43,354 nt of DNA from Vulcanimicrobiota bacterium (GCA_003161555.1 PMOG01000073.1:1-43354), one strand, 5' to 3'; counted from the first letter of the stretch, positions 1-9,370 are shown. Notes: a model not told the origin generated them from the sequence alone. Program-made: numbers and translations.

Positions 1-962
<962 letters not shown>

Positions 963-1023
963 CTAACGGCGCGTCGGCCCCTTCCCGCGAGGCGAAGAGG
1001 ACTCATCCCTGGTAAACCGCCGC

Positions 1024-1602
1024 GTGGACGGAATCGATGCGTATCTCGAGCGTCTCGCCTCGGCCGATCCGACGCCCGGCGGCGGCAGCGCTGCGACGTT
1101 GGTCGGCGCGTTCGGCGCGGCGCTCTGCGCGATGGTGGCGCGCATCACGCGTGCCGCCCCGCGCTTCGCGCCGGTGCACGCCGAGGCCGACGCCATCGTG
1201 GCCGCCGCCGACGCACTGCGGGCACGTTTGACTGCCGCGCGAGCGCTCGACGAAGAGGCGTACGCGCGCGTCGTGGCAGCCAGTGCGCTCCCCAAGACGA
1301 CCGACGACGAAAAGGCCGTCCGGACCACGTCGCTTCAGGAAGCGCTCGCAGGAGCGGCCGAGGCGCCGCTCGCTGCCGCCGCGATGGCGGCCGAAGGCGC
1401 GGCCCTGGCGCGTCGGACCGAAGCGCTGGGGAACACGCACCTGGTCAGCGACGTCGAGTGCGCGTTCGCTTTCTTCGGGGCCGCGCTCGAAGCGTGCACG
1501 GCCAACGTGCGCATCAACCATCGCTTCATGCGCGACGCCGAACGGGTACGCGCGCAGGACGAACGTCTGGCCGCGATCTTGATCGCGGCGCGAAGCGTTT
1601 AG
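1024..1602 (+). CDS. Cyclodeaminase/cyclohydrolase family protein (FTCD C-terminal domain, FchA-like)
   Basis: A 192-residue, alanine-rich, all-helical protein. It has the family hallmark near the N-terminus (LASADPTPGGGSAATLVGA) and the downstream acidic DEEAYARVV segment. Members either act as formiminotetrahydrofolate cyclodeaminase or, when free-standing, as methenyltetrahydrofolate cyclohydrolase (FchA), producing one-carbon folates in the cytosol. No formiminotransferase domain is attached, which favours the cyclohydrolase-type role, and the neighbouring ahcY fits one-carbon metabolism. The GTG at 1024 is taken as start; an in-frame CTG at 1009 has the better-placed AGAGG, so the true protein may be five residues longer. 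The stop overlaps the stop of the convergent DoxX gene by three bases. Confidence 0.85.
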   Translation: MDGIDAYLERLASADPTPGGGSAATLVGAFGAALCAMVARITRAAPRFAPVHAEADAIVAAADALRARLTAARALDEEAYARVVAASALPKTTDDEKAVRTTSLQEALAGAAEAPLAAAAMAAEGAALARRTEALGNTHLVSDVECAFAFFGAALEACTANVRINHRFMRDAERVRAQDERLAAILIAARSV

Positions 1603-2183
1603 CCGGCGGCGGGCGCCGGGTTCGCGCCGCTCGGTTCGCCGTTGCGCGCGCCCGTCATCGTCGGCGTCGCCAGCGTTCCGGGCGGGGGCGACATATCGCG
1701 CTGCGCGAGGACGGCGAATGCACCCGCGATGCCCGCGGCGAGCCCCAGCGTCGTGATCACCGGATGGCGCAGCGTCTTGTCGATTCCGAGCAGGTGGTCG
1801 AGCGACAGATCACCGTAGCCGGACGACGCGAACGTCACCGCCGCGCCGGCATAGAGCACGCCGAGTTCGATGCCGTTCTTCCCCGCAAAGAATCCGTTCT
1901 TGGCATGCACGGTCGTCTGCGCGACGATCATCGTCGAAAGCAGCAGTGCCGGTCCGATCGGGCCGCCCAGACCGAGCGCGATCAGCACGCCGGCGCTCAG
2001 TTCATTCGCCGAAGCGACGCCCGCGTATTGGGTCCCCGGTTTGAACCCCAGCGACTCCATGAAGCGCCCCGCACCCTCGGGGCCGGGACCTTCGAACCAG
2101 CCGAAGGCCTTTTGCGAACCGTGAGCTGCGATGCCGCCGCCGACCGCCAGCCGCGCCGCGAGCAATCCGAGCGCCTCGATCAT
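1599..2183 (-). CDS. DoxX family membrane protein
   Basis: A 194-residue protein starting MIEALGLLAARLAVGGGIAAHG, with the DoxX-type first helix, a GWFEGPGPEGAGRFMESLGF loop and further hydrophobic segments around residues 58-75, 78-92, 105-125 and 143-160. DoxX proteins are small inner-membrane proteins linked to redox or thiol stress, and their exact activity is rarely known. The last 30 residues are a Pro/Ala/Gly-rich tail, probably disordered. It lies five bases downstream of the small Sm-like-looking gene on the same strand, so the two are likely co-transcribed. It converges on the cyclodeaminase-family gene. Confidence 0.85.
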   Translation of the reverse strand: MIEALGLLAARLAVGGGIAAHGSQKAFGWFEGPGPEGAGRFMESLGFKPGTQYAGVASANELSAGVLIALGLGGPIGPALLLSTMIVAQTTVHAKNGFFAGKNGIELGVLYAGAAVTFASSGYGDLSLDHLLGIDKTLRHPVITTLGLAAGIAGAFAVLAQRDMSPPPGTLATPTMTGARNGEPSGANPAPAAG

Positions 2184-2188
2184 CGCCG

Positions 2189-2428
2189 CTACTCGACCGC
2201 GGCCGGATCGTCGGACGCGTCTTCGATCACGGTGATGCGGTCGGCGCCGTGGATGACTTCCGTGACCTTCTCGCCGCCTTGGCGAACGGGGTCCGACACG
2301 ACGGCGTAGTGCGTGTGCCCGTGGCCGTGGCTGTCGTCGGCATGCAGCGTTCCGGCCAGGACACGTCCGTCATCGAGGGTGAGGCGGACGGGGGATCCGA
2401 CGTAAGGACGGACTTCGTCATCGGTCAT
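2189..2428 (-). CDS. Small conserved-looking protein, possible Sm-like beta barrel
   Basis: A 79-residue acidic protein. The frame is open further upstream, but the ATG at 2428 is preceded by AAGGAG nine bases away, so the earlier ATG at 2575 (inside the PHP gene) is rejected. The sequence VGSPVRLTLDDGRVLAGTLH resembles the first two strands of an Sm/LSm fold (a 'V-x-L-x-D-G-R-x-x-x-G' pattern). A His-rich loop (HGHGHTHY) follows, and then an ITVIE strand. No homologue is recognised with certainty, so function is unknown. It sits between the PHP phosphatase gene (78 bases upstream) and DoxX. Confidence 0.7.
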   Translation of the reverse strand: MTDDEVRPYVGSPVRLTLDDGRVLAGTLHADDSHGHGHTHYAVVSDPVRQGGEKVTEVIHGADRITVIEDASDDPAAVE

Positions 2429-2507
2429 CGGGACAAGCTCCTTGCCGTGCGTGAGGTGGAAATCAGTATTCCCATTTCGATGGGACGCCCGGGGCCCGGC
2501 AGCGGTT

Positions 2508-3305
2508 TCAGGCGACCAGATCCAGGAACGGCTGGATGTCGGCCGCTTCGACGTCCATGCCGACGCCGCGTGCATTCCAGCGGGGATCGTGGAAGTCCGA
2601 ACCGGCCGTCATCACCAGCCCGAGCCGTCCGGCGAGGGCCCGGAAACGCGCCACCTGCGGCGTCGTGTGGGTGGGGTAGAACACCTCGAGACCGGCCAGG
2701 CCCGCTTCGGTAAGGTCGGCGACGATCGCATCGTCGTCGAGCCGGCCCGGATGCGCCAGCACCGGCACGCCGCCGCTGCTGCGCACGATCTCGATCGCCT
2801 CGAGCGGGGTGATGTGATGCGAGGGCGCATAGCCCACCCCGCTGCTCGAGAGCAGATCGCGAAATGCGGCGGCGACATCGCGCACCATCCCGGCGCGGAC
2901 CAGGGCTTTGGCGACATGCGGCCGGCCGAGGGCGTGTCCGCCGCCGGACTCCGCCAGCACTTGCTCGACCGTCACCGGATAGCCGGCCCGGTTGAGTCCC
3001 GCGACCATCACGTCGATCCGGGCACGCCGGTGTTCGCGGTTACGCGCCAGCGTGTCGCCGAGCGGCGAGTCGCCGACCGGGATGCCGTAGCCCAGGATGT
3101 GGACGTCGCTGCCCTCCCAGGTCGTGTTGATCTCGATCCCCGGCACGATGTTCGGCAGCGCGCCGACGACGTCGTAGGCGCGCGTCGTGTCGTGGTCGGT
3201 GATCGAAAACCAACGCACGGCACGCGCCTGCATCTGCTCCACCAGCGCTTCGGGCGCGAGCGTGCCGTCGCTCTGGCTGGTGTGGGAGTGAAAATCGACC
3301 AGCAC
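2508..3305 (-). CDS. PHP-domain phosphoesterase (RNase AM / nucleoside 3',5'-bisphosphate phosphatase-like)
   Basis: About 265 residues. All PHP metal motifs are visible: DFHSHTSQSDGTL at the N-terminus (H-x-H), SITDHDT, GIEINT, a middle HHITPLEAIEI, VLAHPG and TAGSDFH near the end. Relatives remove 3' phosphates from 3',5'-bisphosphates or trim RNA 5' ends with divalent metals in the cytosol. The frame stays open to 3401 inside the upstream phosphoesterase gene. The first strand begins exactly at the GTG at 3305, so that is used, although no clear ribosome site precedes it. The gene follows the YmdB-like gene by about 40 bases and is probably co-transcribed. Confidence 0.88.
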   Translation of the reverse strand: MLVDFHSHTSQSDGTLAPEALVEQMQARAVRWFSITDHDTTRAYDVVGALPNIVPGIEINTTWEGSDVHILGYGIPVGDSPLGDTLARNREHRRARIDVMVAGLNRAGYPVTVEQVLAESGGGHALGRPHVAKALVRAGMVRDVAAAFRDLLSSSGVGYAPSHHITPLEAIEIVRSSGGVPVLAHPGRLDDDAIVADLTEAGLAGLEVFYPTHTTPQVARFRALAGRLGLVMTAGSDFHDPRWNARGVGMDVEAADIQPFLDLVA

Positions 3306-3345
3306 GCGTTTCAGCTGCCGGCGAGGAGCGCAGTCGCCCCCATGC

Positions 3346-4104
3346 TCATGCCAGCCCTCGCAGGTTGATGCGCTTGATGTCCAGCGCGTGTCCGGTCGCA
3401 ACGTCGATCCGCGTGACCGCCGCGCAGAAGTGCCGGATGCCCGTTTTCTGCACCGCGAAGCGCTCGGAGACGGCGTTGGTGAAGCGCTCGAGCACGGCGG
3501 TCGACTCCATCCCGATCACGCCTTCGGACGGGCCGGTCATGCCGACGTCGGTGAGGTACGCGGTGCCGCCGGCGAAGATCTGTTCGTCGGCGGTCTGCAC
3601 GTGCGTGTGCGTGCCGTAGACGAAGGAGACGCGGCCGTCGAAGAATCGGCCCAGCGCCATCTTTTCGGATGTGGCTTCGGCGTGGACGTCGATCACGATC
3701 ACCGGCGTGCGCTCGCGCATCTCGTCGACCAGCGCGCGGCCGATACGGAACGGATCGTCGACCGGCGGCATGAAGACGCGCCCCATCAGATTGATGACAC
3801 CGATCGTCACGCCGTTGACCTCGAAGGTTCCCGCGCCGCGGCCCGGCAGGCCGGGCGGATAGTTGGCCGGTCGCAGGATGCGGTCGGTCTCGTCGAGTGC
3901 CGGACGGAACTCGCGCTTATCCCAGATGTGGTTGCCGGAGGTAATGAAGTCGACGCCGGCAGCGAACATCTCTTCGGCCGTCTGCTCCGTCAAACCGAAA
4001 CCGCCCGCGGCGTTCTCGCCGTTCGCAATCACCGCATCGATGTGATGCTGTTCCCGCACCAGCGCCAAGTGTTTCTTGAGGACATCGCGACCCGGGGAAC
4101 CCAT
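3346..4104 (-). CDS. YmdB-like metallophosphoesterase (TIGR00282 type)
   Basis: At least 252 residues. YmdB proteins are calcineurin-like phosphoesterases; the Bacillus subtilis member cleaves cyclic nucleotides. Visible motifs: GSPGRDVLKKHL, VIANGENAAGGFGLT, FITSGNHIWDKREF, INLMGR, VIVIDVHAEATSEKMA and VYGTHTHVQTADE, matching the family metal ligands. The start is a problem. The family's first strand and metal-binding GD lie before the first ATG (4104): bases 4105-4134 encode TVTILAVGDV in the same frame. No ATG, GTG or TTG occurs in that frame between the upstream gene and 4104, so translation probably begins at a rare codon (for example ATC at 4149 or 4125, or GTC at 4131). The upstream gene ends at 4143. 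Confidence 0.88.
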   Translation of the reverse strand: MGSPGRDVLKKHLALVREQHHIDAVIANGENAAGGFGLTEQTAEEMFAAGVDFITSGNHIWDKREFRPALDETDRILRPANYPPGLPGRGAGTFEVNGVTIGVINLMGRVFMPPVDDPFRIGRALVDEMRERTPVIVIDVHAEATSEKMALGRFFDGRVSFVYGTHTHVQTADEQIFAGGTAYLTDVGMTGPSEGVIGMESTAVLERFTNAVSERFAVQKTGIRHFCAAVTRIDVATGHALDIKRINLRGLA

Positions 4105-4142
4105 GACGTCGCCGACGGCGAGGATCGTGACCGTTTCGGGCG

Positions 4143-4700
4143 TTACGATCGGGCCCTTGCTTTCGCGCGTTTGGGAGCGTGCGCGAAATACACCAGCACG
4201 CGCTGTTCCTCGCGGAAACCAACCAGACGCTGACGCTGCGCCGGGTCACGCAGCGCGTCGAGCGCGACCTCGACCAGGTCGTCGCGGGCGGCCGGATCGT
4301 CATCGAGCGGCGTGCTGCCGGCGTCGTCGCGGACCAGTCCGTCGCGGAACGCGTCGGCGAAGAGGGCGACGAGCAGCTCGAGTTCACCGCGCGAAAACGA
4401 TTCAGCGTCGCGCGTCACGGTGACGAAGGTGACCGCGGCATCCCGCTCCGCGCTGACCGCGATGCGGTCGGGAGCCTCGCCCCGCAGATCGAGCAGCGCG
4501 CGGATGTGCTCGCCGATGTGCTCGCCGAAGGCCTGAGTCTGCGCGCGGTCGAGCCGTTTGCGTACCGCGAAAGAGAGCGTCAGCGTCGCGTCGTCGGGGT
4601 TGGACCGAACGCTGTGGATCTCGGGGAAGTGCACCAGCAGCGCCACGACACGGTTGACCGTATCGGCGGACTCGAAGGCGAGGGTGCGCGGCGTCGACAT
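4143..4700 (-). CDS. Hypothetical protein upstream of the YmdB-like gene
   Basis: A 185-residue acidic protein that I do not recognise. The ATG at 4700 (MSTPRTLAFESADTVNRVVA) is preceded by GAGAG and begins the ordered-looking part. The frame remains open upstream, but that stretch is Pro/Gly/Arg-rich and looks non-coding. The N-terminal half (LAFESADTVNRVVALLVHFP, then SNPDDATLTLSFAV) reads like an alternating beta-alpha-beta fold. The middle contains two Asp-rich loops, and the C-terminus is a basic KRAKARARS tail. Its stop lies next to the YmdB-like coding region, so the pair is probably translationally coupled. No catalytic motif is seen. Confidence 0.65.
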   Translation of the reverse strand: MSTPRTLAFESADTVNRVVALLVHFPEIHSVRSNPDDATLTLSFAVRKRLDRAQTQAFGEHIGEHIRALLDLRGEAPDRIAVSAERDAAVTFVTVTRDAESFSRGELELLVALFADAFRDGLVRDDAGSTPLDDDPAARDDLVEVALDALRDPAQRQRLVGFREEQRVLVYFAHAPKRAKARARS

Positions 4701-4909
4701 TGCTCTCTCGGCGTAGGCGGCAGGTGGGGGGACGTTCATTCGGACCGGGCTGCGGCGGGGACCTGCGGCCCCCGGCAAGTGCCTTCTGCGGCCGCCGGCG
4801 GCTCCGGCTAGCCCTGGCTGGGACGCGCCCAAACGGCGAAGGGTGGCGCCATCCCCCTTGCCCCCGTCGCCCGGCGAGGGAGGGAAGAGGGAAAGAGAGT
4901 CCACGCTCC

Positions 4910-5647
4910 ATGGTGTATTCCGTCCCAAGCCCTCCCATGTCGTACGTCGCCCTCACATCGGCGCTGCGGCGCCGGCGGCCCCTCGTGGGCCTCGCGTCCG
5001 CCGTCGTCCCCGCCGCGGTTCTCGTCCACCTCGTCTCCGAGGGTCTTGCGCTAGGCTGGGCGGGTCTGAACGGCGACTTCGTCGCCCGGCACGTCTATCT
5101 GGTCCTGCTGGCCGCGCTGGCGACCTGGGCCTTCGCCGCCAGTGTCGGCCTCGGTCGAGGGCGCGCCGAGATTCGCCGCCGGACGGGCCTCTTGCGGGCT
5201 GCGCTGGCGCCCCGGCGCCGGCCCGCGGCGCTGGGTCTGCTGCTGGTCGCGAACTTGGCGTTCTTCACGCTGACGCAGGCCGACGAAGGCCTGCCGATTC
5301 TGTCCGGTACGCTTTGGCTCGCACTTGCCGCGGCGACGCTCGGCTCGATCCTCTCGGCGCTCCTGGTCTACGCGTTCGGCCGCACGTTCCTCACGGTCGC
5401 GGTCGCCGCCCTCGACTGGCGGCCACGCCGCGCGCGTTCCGCGCTTCCGTCGCGGGTTCGGCCCGACGCCGCACACCCGCGCAATCCTTCGACGTCCTAC
5501 AGTCTGTTCGTCCCGACCCGGCCGCCGCCGGCGGATCCCTTCATCAGCTCCATCAGCAAACGTTTTGAAGGGATCCACCTGTGTTCAGCCTGGTTCGCGC
5601 GGCGCATTTGGCGCCGGTGCTCGTTCTTGGAACTGCGTTTTTCGTAG
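4910..5647 (+). CDS. Hypothetical integral membrane protein
   Basis: 245 residues from the ATG at 4910; an ATG at 4937 is also possible. Hydrophobic segments lie at roughly residues 22-45, 62-82, 108-125 and 133-165, giving four or five membrane spans separated by Arg-rich cytoplasmic loops. No family is recognised. The last 20 or so codons overlap the start of the TonB-receptor gene by 67 bases in another frame, which is unusual; the true C-terminus may simply be non-conserved read-through. Its position just upstream of an outer-membrane receptor on the same strand suggests co-transcription. Confidence 0.6.
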   Translation: MVYSVPSPPMSYVALTSALRRRRPLVGLASAVVPAAVLVHLVSEGLALGWAGLNGDFVARHVYLVLLAALATWAFAASVGLGRGRAEIRRRTGLLRAALAPRRRPAALGLLLVANLAFFTLTQADEGLPILSGTLWLALAAATLGSILSALLVYAFGRTFLTVAVAALDWRPRRARSALPSRVRPDAAHPRNPSTSYSLFVPTRPPPADPFISSISKRFEGIHLCSAWFARRIWRRCSFLELRFS

Positions 5648-7980
5648 CGGCGTCGAGCGCCGCTGAAGCGCAGTCCACAACCCATCTTTCCGGCCTCGTC
5701 ACCAACGCGCAGAACGCCCCCGTTGCGGCGGCCGCTGTGCTCGCGACCGGCAGCAATCTCGTTCTGCGCACGAAGACCGACAGTCACGGCGCCTTCACGT
5801 TCCCGGCCGTGCCGCCGGGAACGTACAACGTGGACATTACCGCACCCGAAGGTCACGCCTCGCTGCGAGTCGATCTGACCAGCGCCGGCACGACGATCAC
5901 CGTCGCGCTGACCCAAGTGAAAGAGATCGGCCGCACCGCGGTCACCTCGCGGCCGCCGGCGCAAGGCTCCGGAACCGACGTCAGCCTCTCGGCCGAGAAT
6001 CTCGCCCGGTCGCCGGCCAACGGCAACCTTTCGGAGCTGCTCGTCCAGCTGCCCGGAGCCGCGCGCGGCGCCAACGGGGTCGTGCACATCAACGGCGATC
6101 ACGGCGACATCAACTACATCGTCGACGGCGTCCCGATCCCGCAGGAACTCAACCGCACCGTCGGCGGCGAGTTCGATTCGAACAACCTGGCGTTCGTCGA
6201 AGCGCTGCAGGGGGCGTATCCGGCGCAGTACGGAGAACGCTTTGCCTCGGTCATCAACATCAACACCCGCAACGGAAACGGACCGGCGGGCTTCACCGGA
6301 GACGTGCAAGGCGGCTCGTACGCCTACCTCGACTCGACGCTCGGATACCACGCTCCGATCGGCACCGGCAACATCGACCTTGCCGTGCGCAACGAACGCG
6401 GGGACCGCGGTCTCGATCCGCCGGGCTTCGACTCGCCGCACAACGACTACAGCAACGCCAATCAATTCCTGCGCTACACGCAGCCGCTCGGAACGGACTT
6501 CCTCAACCTGACGGTCAGCCGTTCGTATCGCACCTACCAGATCCCGACCGACCTCGCCGGCGGCGAGCCGGCCTCGACCGACGATAGCCAGACCCAAGAA
6601 GATCTCTTCTCCGCGCTTCAGATACGGCAGCCGATCTCCGACCACGGTTCGCTCTCGTTCGGGCCGTTTTATAAGCGCTCGCGCATTCGCGATTTCGGCG
6701 ATCCGGAGAACGACTTCGCGTACGGCGAAGCCCAAAACCCGGGGCTGCCGACCGACTGCGCGAACGCGCTCTCGCCAACGGTTTCGTATACGAATGCAAC
6801 CTGCGGAGTCTCGCTCTTCAGCGATCGCACTGCGATCGACGTCGGCGCGAACCTCGACTATCAGAACCGCAGCGACAAGCACACGGTCGCGTTCGGTGCG
6901 CTGTACGACGCGACGCATGTCAGCAAGACGTACGCGATCACGCTCCAGCCCGGCAACTTCCTGGCGCCGATCTTTACGCCGGCAACGCCCGACGCACCGT
7001 ACACGGTGGTCGACAATGCGCCCAACGTCGGGCACCTCAGCGTCGTCTACCTGCAGGACAGCTGGCGTATGGGCTCCGATTGGCAGCTCGATATCGGCGC
7101 GCGCGGCGACAGCTTCACGATATTCTCAACCCAGTTCAGCGACGGCTTCGGACAAATCAGCCCGCGGGTGAAGCTGACCCGCTCCTTTGGGCCGCGCGCC
7201 AACGTCTACGCCTATTACGGCCGTTTCTTCACCCCGTTCTCGCTGGAGAACGTCTCTCCGGCGGCGTCGTTCACGTTGAACCTTCCGCTGCAGAAGTCGG
7301 TCGCGGCGTTCGACCTCAAGCCGCAGCGCGACTCGGACTACGAGATCGGAGGACACTTGGGCGTCGGGTCCGGCGATCTGGGTCTGCGCGTGATGCAGAA
7401 AGACGCGACCGATCTGATCGACGACACCCAGATCGGGACGACCGACCTGCATCAGGACATCAATTACCGCGAAGGGCGGATCGCGTCGCAAACGGCCTAC
7501 TACCAGTTGCCGCTCGCGCGCTCGGGGCGTTTCTACGCGTCGGCGACGCACACGTACTCGGTGAACAAGGGCTGCGAGACGCAGCTGCTGGCGCCGTGCT
7601 TCGGTCAGCCCGACGACTGGACGCCGGCCGACCACGATCAGCGTTGGGACGTCACCTCCGGCGTGCTCACCAACGACCGCCGCAACGGCTGGTTCGCGCT
7701 CGACGGTGAGTACGGCAGCGGGTTGTCGTCCGGACTCAATCCGGCCGGGGGCATCACCTGCGGGGGACCCGCGGACAACAGCGGCGGGCCCTGCAAACGC
7801 ACGCCGCATCTGACCTTCGATGCGGAGAAGGGCATCGGGCTGGCGCACGGGATGGCGCTGACGCTGCGCGTCGGCAACATCTTCAACGACCGTTACTACG
7901 TCACGTATCTCAACGCCCAGGGAAACCACATCGCACGTCCGCGGACGTTCGACCTGGGACTCCGGTTCAGTACGCGCTAG
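5581..7980 (+). CDS. TonB-dependent outer-membrane receptor with N-terminal carboxypeptidase-regulatory-like domain
   Basis: 799 residues. Signal peptide about 1-30 (cleavage after AAEA), then an Ig-like carboxypeptidase-regulatory-like domain (about 33-105; SGLVTNAQNAPV and KTDSHGAFTFPAVPPGTYN). A plug domain follows (about 130-220; LSELLVQLPGA, NYIVDGVPIPQE, VEALQGAYPAQYGERFASVI), then a long beta barrel rich in aromatic strands to the C-terminus (RTFDLGLRFSTR). Such proteins import large or scarce solutes across the outer membrane using TonB energy; the substrate cannot be told from sequence. The GTG at 5581 is set by GAAGGGA seven bases upstream. It is convergent with the Nramp gene, with three hairpins between. 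No TonB/ExbB/ExbD genes are nearby. Confidence 0.93.
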   Translation: MFSLVRAAHLAPVLVLGTAFFVAASSAAEAQSTTHLSGLVTNAQNAPVAAAAVLATGSNLVLRTKTDSHGAFTFPAVPPGTYNVDITAPEGHASLRVDLTSAGTTITVALTQVKEIGRTAVTSRPPAQGSGTDVSLSAENLARSPANGNLSELLVQLPGAARGANGVVHINGDHGDINYIVDGVPIPQELNRTVGGEFDSNNLAFVEALQGAYPAQYGERFASVININTRNGNGPAGFTGDVQGGSYAYLDSTLGYHAPIGTGNIDLAVRNERGDRGLDPPGFDSPHNDYSNANQFLRYTQPLGTDFLNLTVSRSYRTYQIPTDLAGGEPASTDDSQTQEDLFSALQIRQPISDHGSLSFGPFYKRSRIRDFGDPENDFAYGEAQNPGLPTDCANALSPTVSYTNATCGVSLFSDRTAIDVGANLDYQNRSDKHTVAFGALYDATHVSKTYAITLQPGNFLAPIFTPATPDAPYTVVDNAPNVGHLSVVYLQDSWRMGSDWQLDIGARGDSFTIFSTQFSDGFGQISPRVKLTRSFGPRANVYAYYGRFFTPFSLENVSPAASFTLNLPLQKSVAAFDLKPQRDSDYEIGGHLGVGSGDLGLRVMQKDATDLIDDTQIGTTDLHQDINYREGRIASQTAYYQLPLARSGRFYASATHTYSVNKGCETQLLAPCFGQPDDWTPADHDQRWDVTSGVLTNDRRNGWFALDGEYGSGLSSGLNPAGGITCGGPADNSGGPCKRTPHLTFDAEKGIGLAHGMALTLRVGNIFNDRYYVTYLNAQGNHIARPRTFDLGLRFSTR

Positions 7981-7982
7981 GA

Positions 7983-8056
7983 GCAAGCCGCCCTCACGAA
8001 ACACGGGCGGCTTGCGGCGAAGCCGCAAACGCGAAGGATTCGGCTACGCCGAATCC
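7983..8056. terminator. Three consecutive stem-loops between convergent genes, probable bidirectional terminator
   Basis: Three hairpins follow one another in the 78 bases separating the receptor stop from the Nramp stop. First, an 11-bp perfect stem (GCAAGCCGCCC at 7983-7993 with its complement at 8005-8015). Second, TTGCGGC-GAA-GCCGCAA (8012-8028). Third, GGATTCGGC-TAC-GCCGAATCC (8036-8056). None has a long T-run. The first and second share bases, so they may be alternative folds. Confidence 0.6.
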
Positions 8057-8058
8057 AC

Positions 8059-9339
8059 CTAACCGGCCTGACCGGTAATCGTCAGGAAACCCATCCACGC
8101 GCCGAGCGACACGCACACGACGGCGACGCCGACGGCAACGAGATTCCCGAGCGCCGAATTGACCCGGTCGCCGAGAATCTTTTTGTCGTTGGCCATCACC
8201 AGCAAGAATCCGAGCACGATCGGCAGGACGAACGCGTTGAACGCCTCGACCCACACCGTGATGCGAATCAGCGGCAGGTGCGGGACCAGCACGATTCCCG
8301 CGCTGATCACGACCATCGCCGTATACAGTCCGTAAAAGCGCTTGGCGTCGAAGCATTTCGCGTTGAGCGAACAGCGCCAGGCGAAGGCTTCGCCGAACGC
8401 CCACGCCGTCGCCAGCGACACGACCAGCGCCCCGATGAGCGCCGCGCCGAGCAAACCGGCGCCGAACGCGATGCCGGCCCATTTGGTGCCGGTCAGGGGA
8501 ACGAGCGCCAGCGCGGCGTGCGCGGCGTCGGAGACGCTGATGTGCTTGACGTAGAGGGTCGCGGCGCAGGTGACGACCACGGCGACCATGATCAGCTGCG
8601 TGGCGACCGAACCGATCGCCGTGTCGAGCCGGGCCCACGGAAGATCCCGCGGTTTTAATGCCTTGTCGACCGTCGCCGACTGCTGGTAGAAAATCATCCA
8701 CGGCATGATGACGGCCCCGATGTTGCCGGCGACCAACAGGAGGTAGTCGCGATTTCCCAGCGGCTGGCTTCCGAAGATTCCCTCGCGCAGGAGAACGCCG
8801 GGGTCGGGATGCGCGGCGAACGCGGCCGGGATGAACAGCAGCTCCAGCACGCACAGACCCAGCGCCATCAGCTCGGCGCGGCGGTAGCGTCCGCTCAGCG
8901 CGATCCCTAACAGCACCGTTGCGGCCGCGACGACCATCGGAGCCACCGGAACGCCGAACACGAGCGCCGCACCGGCGATGCCGATGAATTCCGTCACCAA
9001 GGCCGCCACGTTGGTCAACAGCATCGTCCCGAGCGAGACCCAGGTCCAGGCCAAGCCGTAGTGCTCGCGGATCAACTGGGCGTGACCCTTACCGGTCACC
9101 GTGCCGAGCCGCACCGTCATCTCCTGGACGACGAACAGCGGCACGATCAGCAGCAGCTGGAGCAGCACCAGCTTCATCCCGAACTGCGCGCCGGAGGTCG
9201 CGGCGGTTGTTATGCTGCCGGCCTCGGTGTCGGCGAACGCGACGATCAGGCCGGGGCCGGCGACGGCAAGATAACGCCAGAGGCCGCGGCGCGGGCGCAC
9301 GGCGGCAAGAGTCTGAGGATCGGCGTGAACGGCGGCCAT
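8059..9339 (-). CDS. Nramp-family metal transporter, atypical metal-site motifs
   Basis: 426 residues with about 11 membrane spans and Nramp architecture. The helix-1 region (GPGLIVAFADTEAGSITTA) replaces the canonical DPGN with D37-T-E-A-G. The helix-6 motif is MPWMIFYQQSATVDK (from M212) instead of MPHN. This places it in a divergent Nramp clade; the usual Mn/Fe proton symport should not be assumed, and related proteins with altered motifs can carry other cations. A short palindrome resembling a DtxR/MntR operator lies about 20 bases before the ATG, which argues for metal-responsive control and thus a metal substrate. It is convergent with the receptor gene and divergent from the secreted-protein gene. 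Confidence 0.9.
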   Translation of the reverse strand: MAAVHADPQTLAAVRPRRGLWRYLAVAGPGLIVAFADTEAGSITTAATSGAQFGMKLVLLQLLLIVPLFVVQEMTVRLGTVTGKGHAQLIREHYGLAWTWVSLGTMLLTNVAALVTEFIGIAGAALVFGVPVAPMVVAAATVLLGIALSGRYRRAELMALGLCVLELLFIPAAFAAHPDPGVLLREGIFGSQPLGNRDYLLLVAGNIGAVIMPWMIFYQQSATVDKALKPRDLPWARLDTAIGSVATQLIMVAVVVTCAATLYVKHISVSDAAHAALALVPLTGTKWAGIAFGAGLLGAALIGALVVSLATAWAFGEAFAWRCSLNAKCFDAKRFYGLYTAMVVISAGIVLVPHLPLIRITVWVEAFNAFVLPIVLGFLLVMANDKKILGDRVNSALGNLVAVGVAVVCVSLGAWMGFLTITGQAG

Positions 9340-9356
9340 CGTGCGTGGGGCTCCAG

Positions 9357-9370
9357 TGAGGCTTGCCTAA
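9357..9370. promoter_or_regulatory. Candidate DtxR/MntR-type operator upstream of the Nramp gene
   Basis: On the minus strand the site reads TTAGGCAAGCCTCA, with the inverted repeat AGGC-AA-GCCT at 9359-9368. This resembles DtxR/IdeR/MntR boxes (TTAGG...CCTAA type) and lies 19-30 bases before the Nramp start. It is short, so chance cannot be excluded; no regulator gene is nearby. Confidence 0.4.

Noticed and set aside
5497-7035. 512-codon minus-strand frame
   Set aside because: Shadow of the TonB receptor; Val/Arg-rich, without domain pattern or ribosome site.
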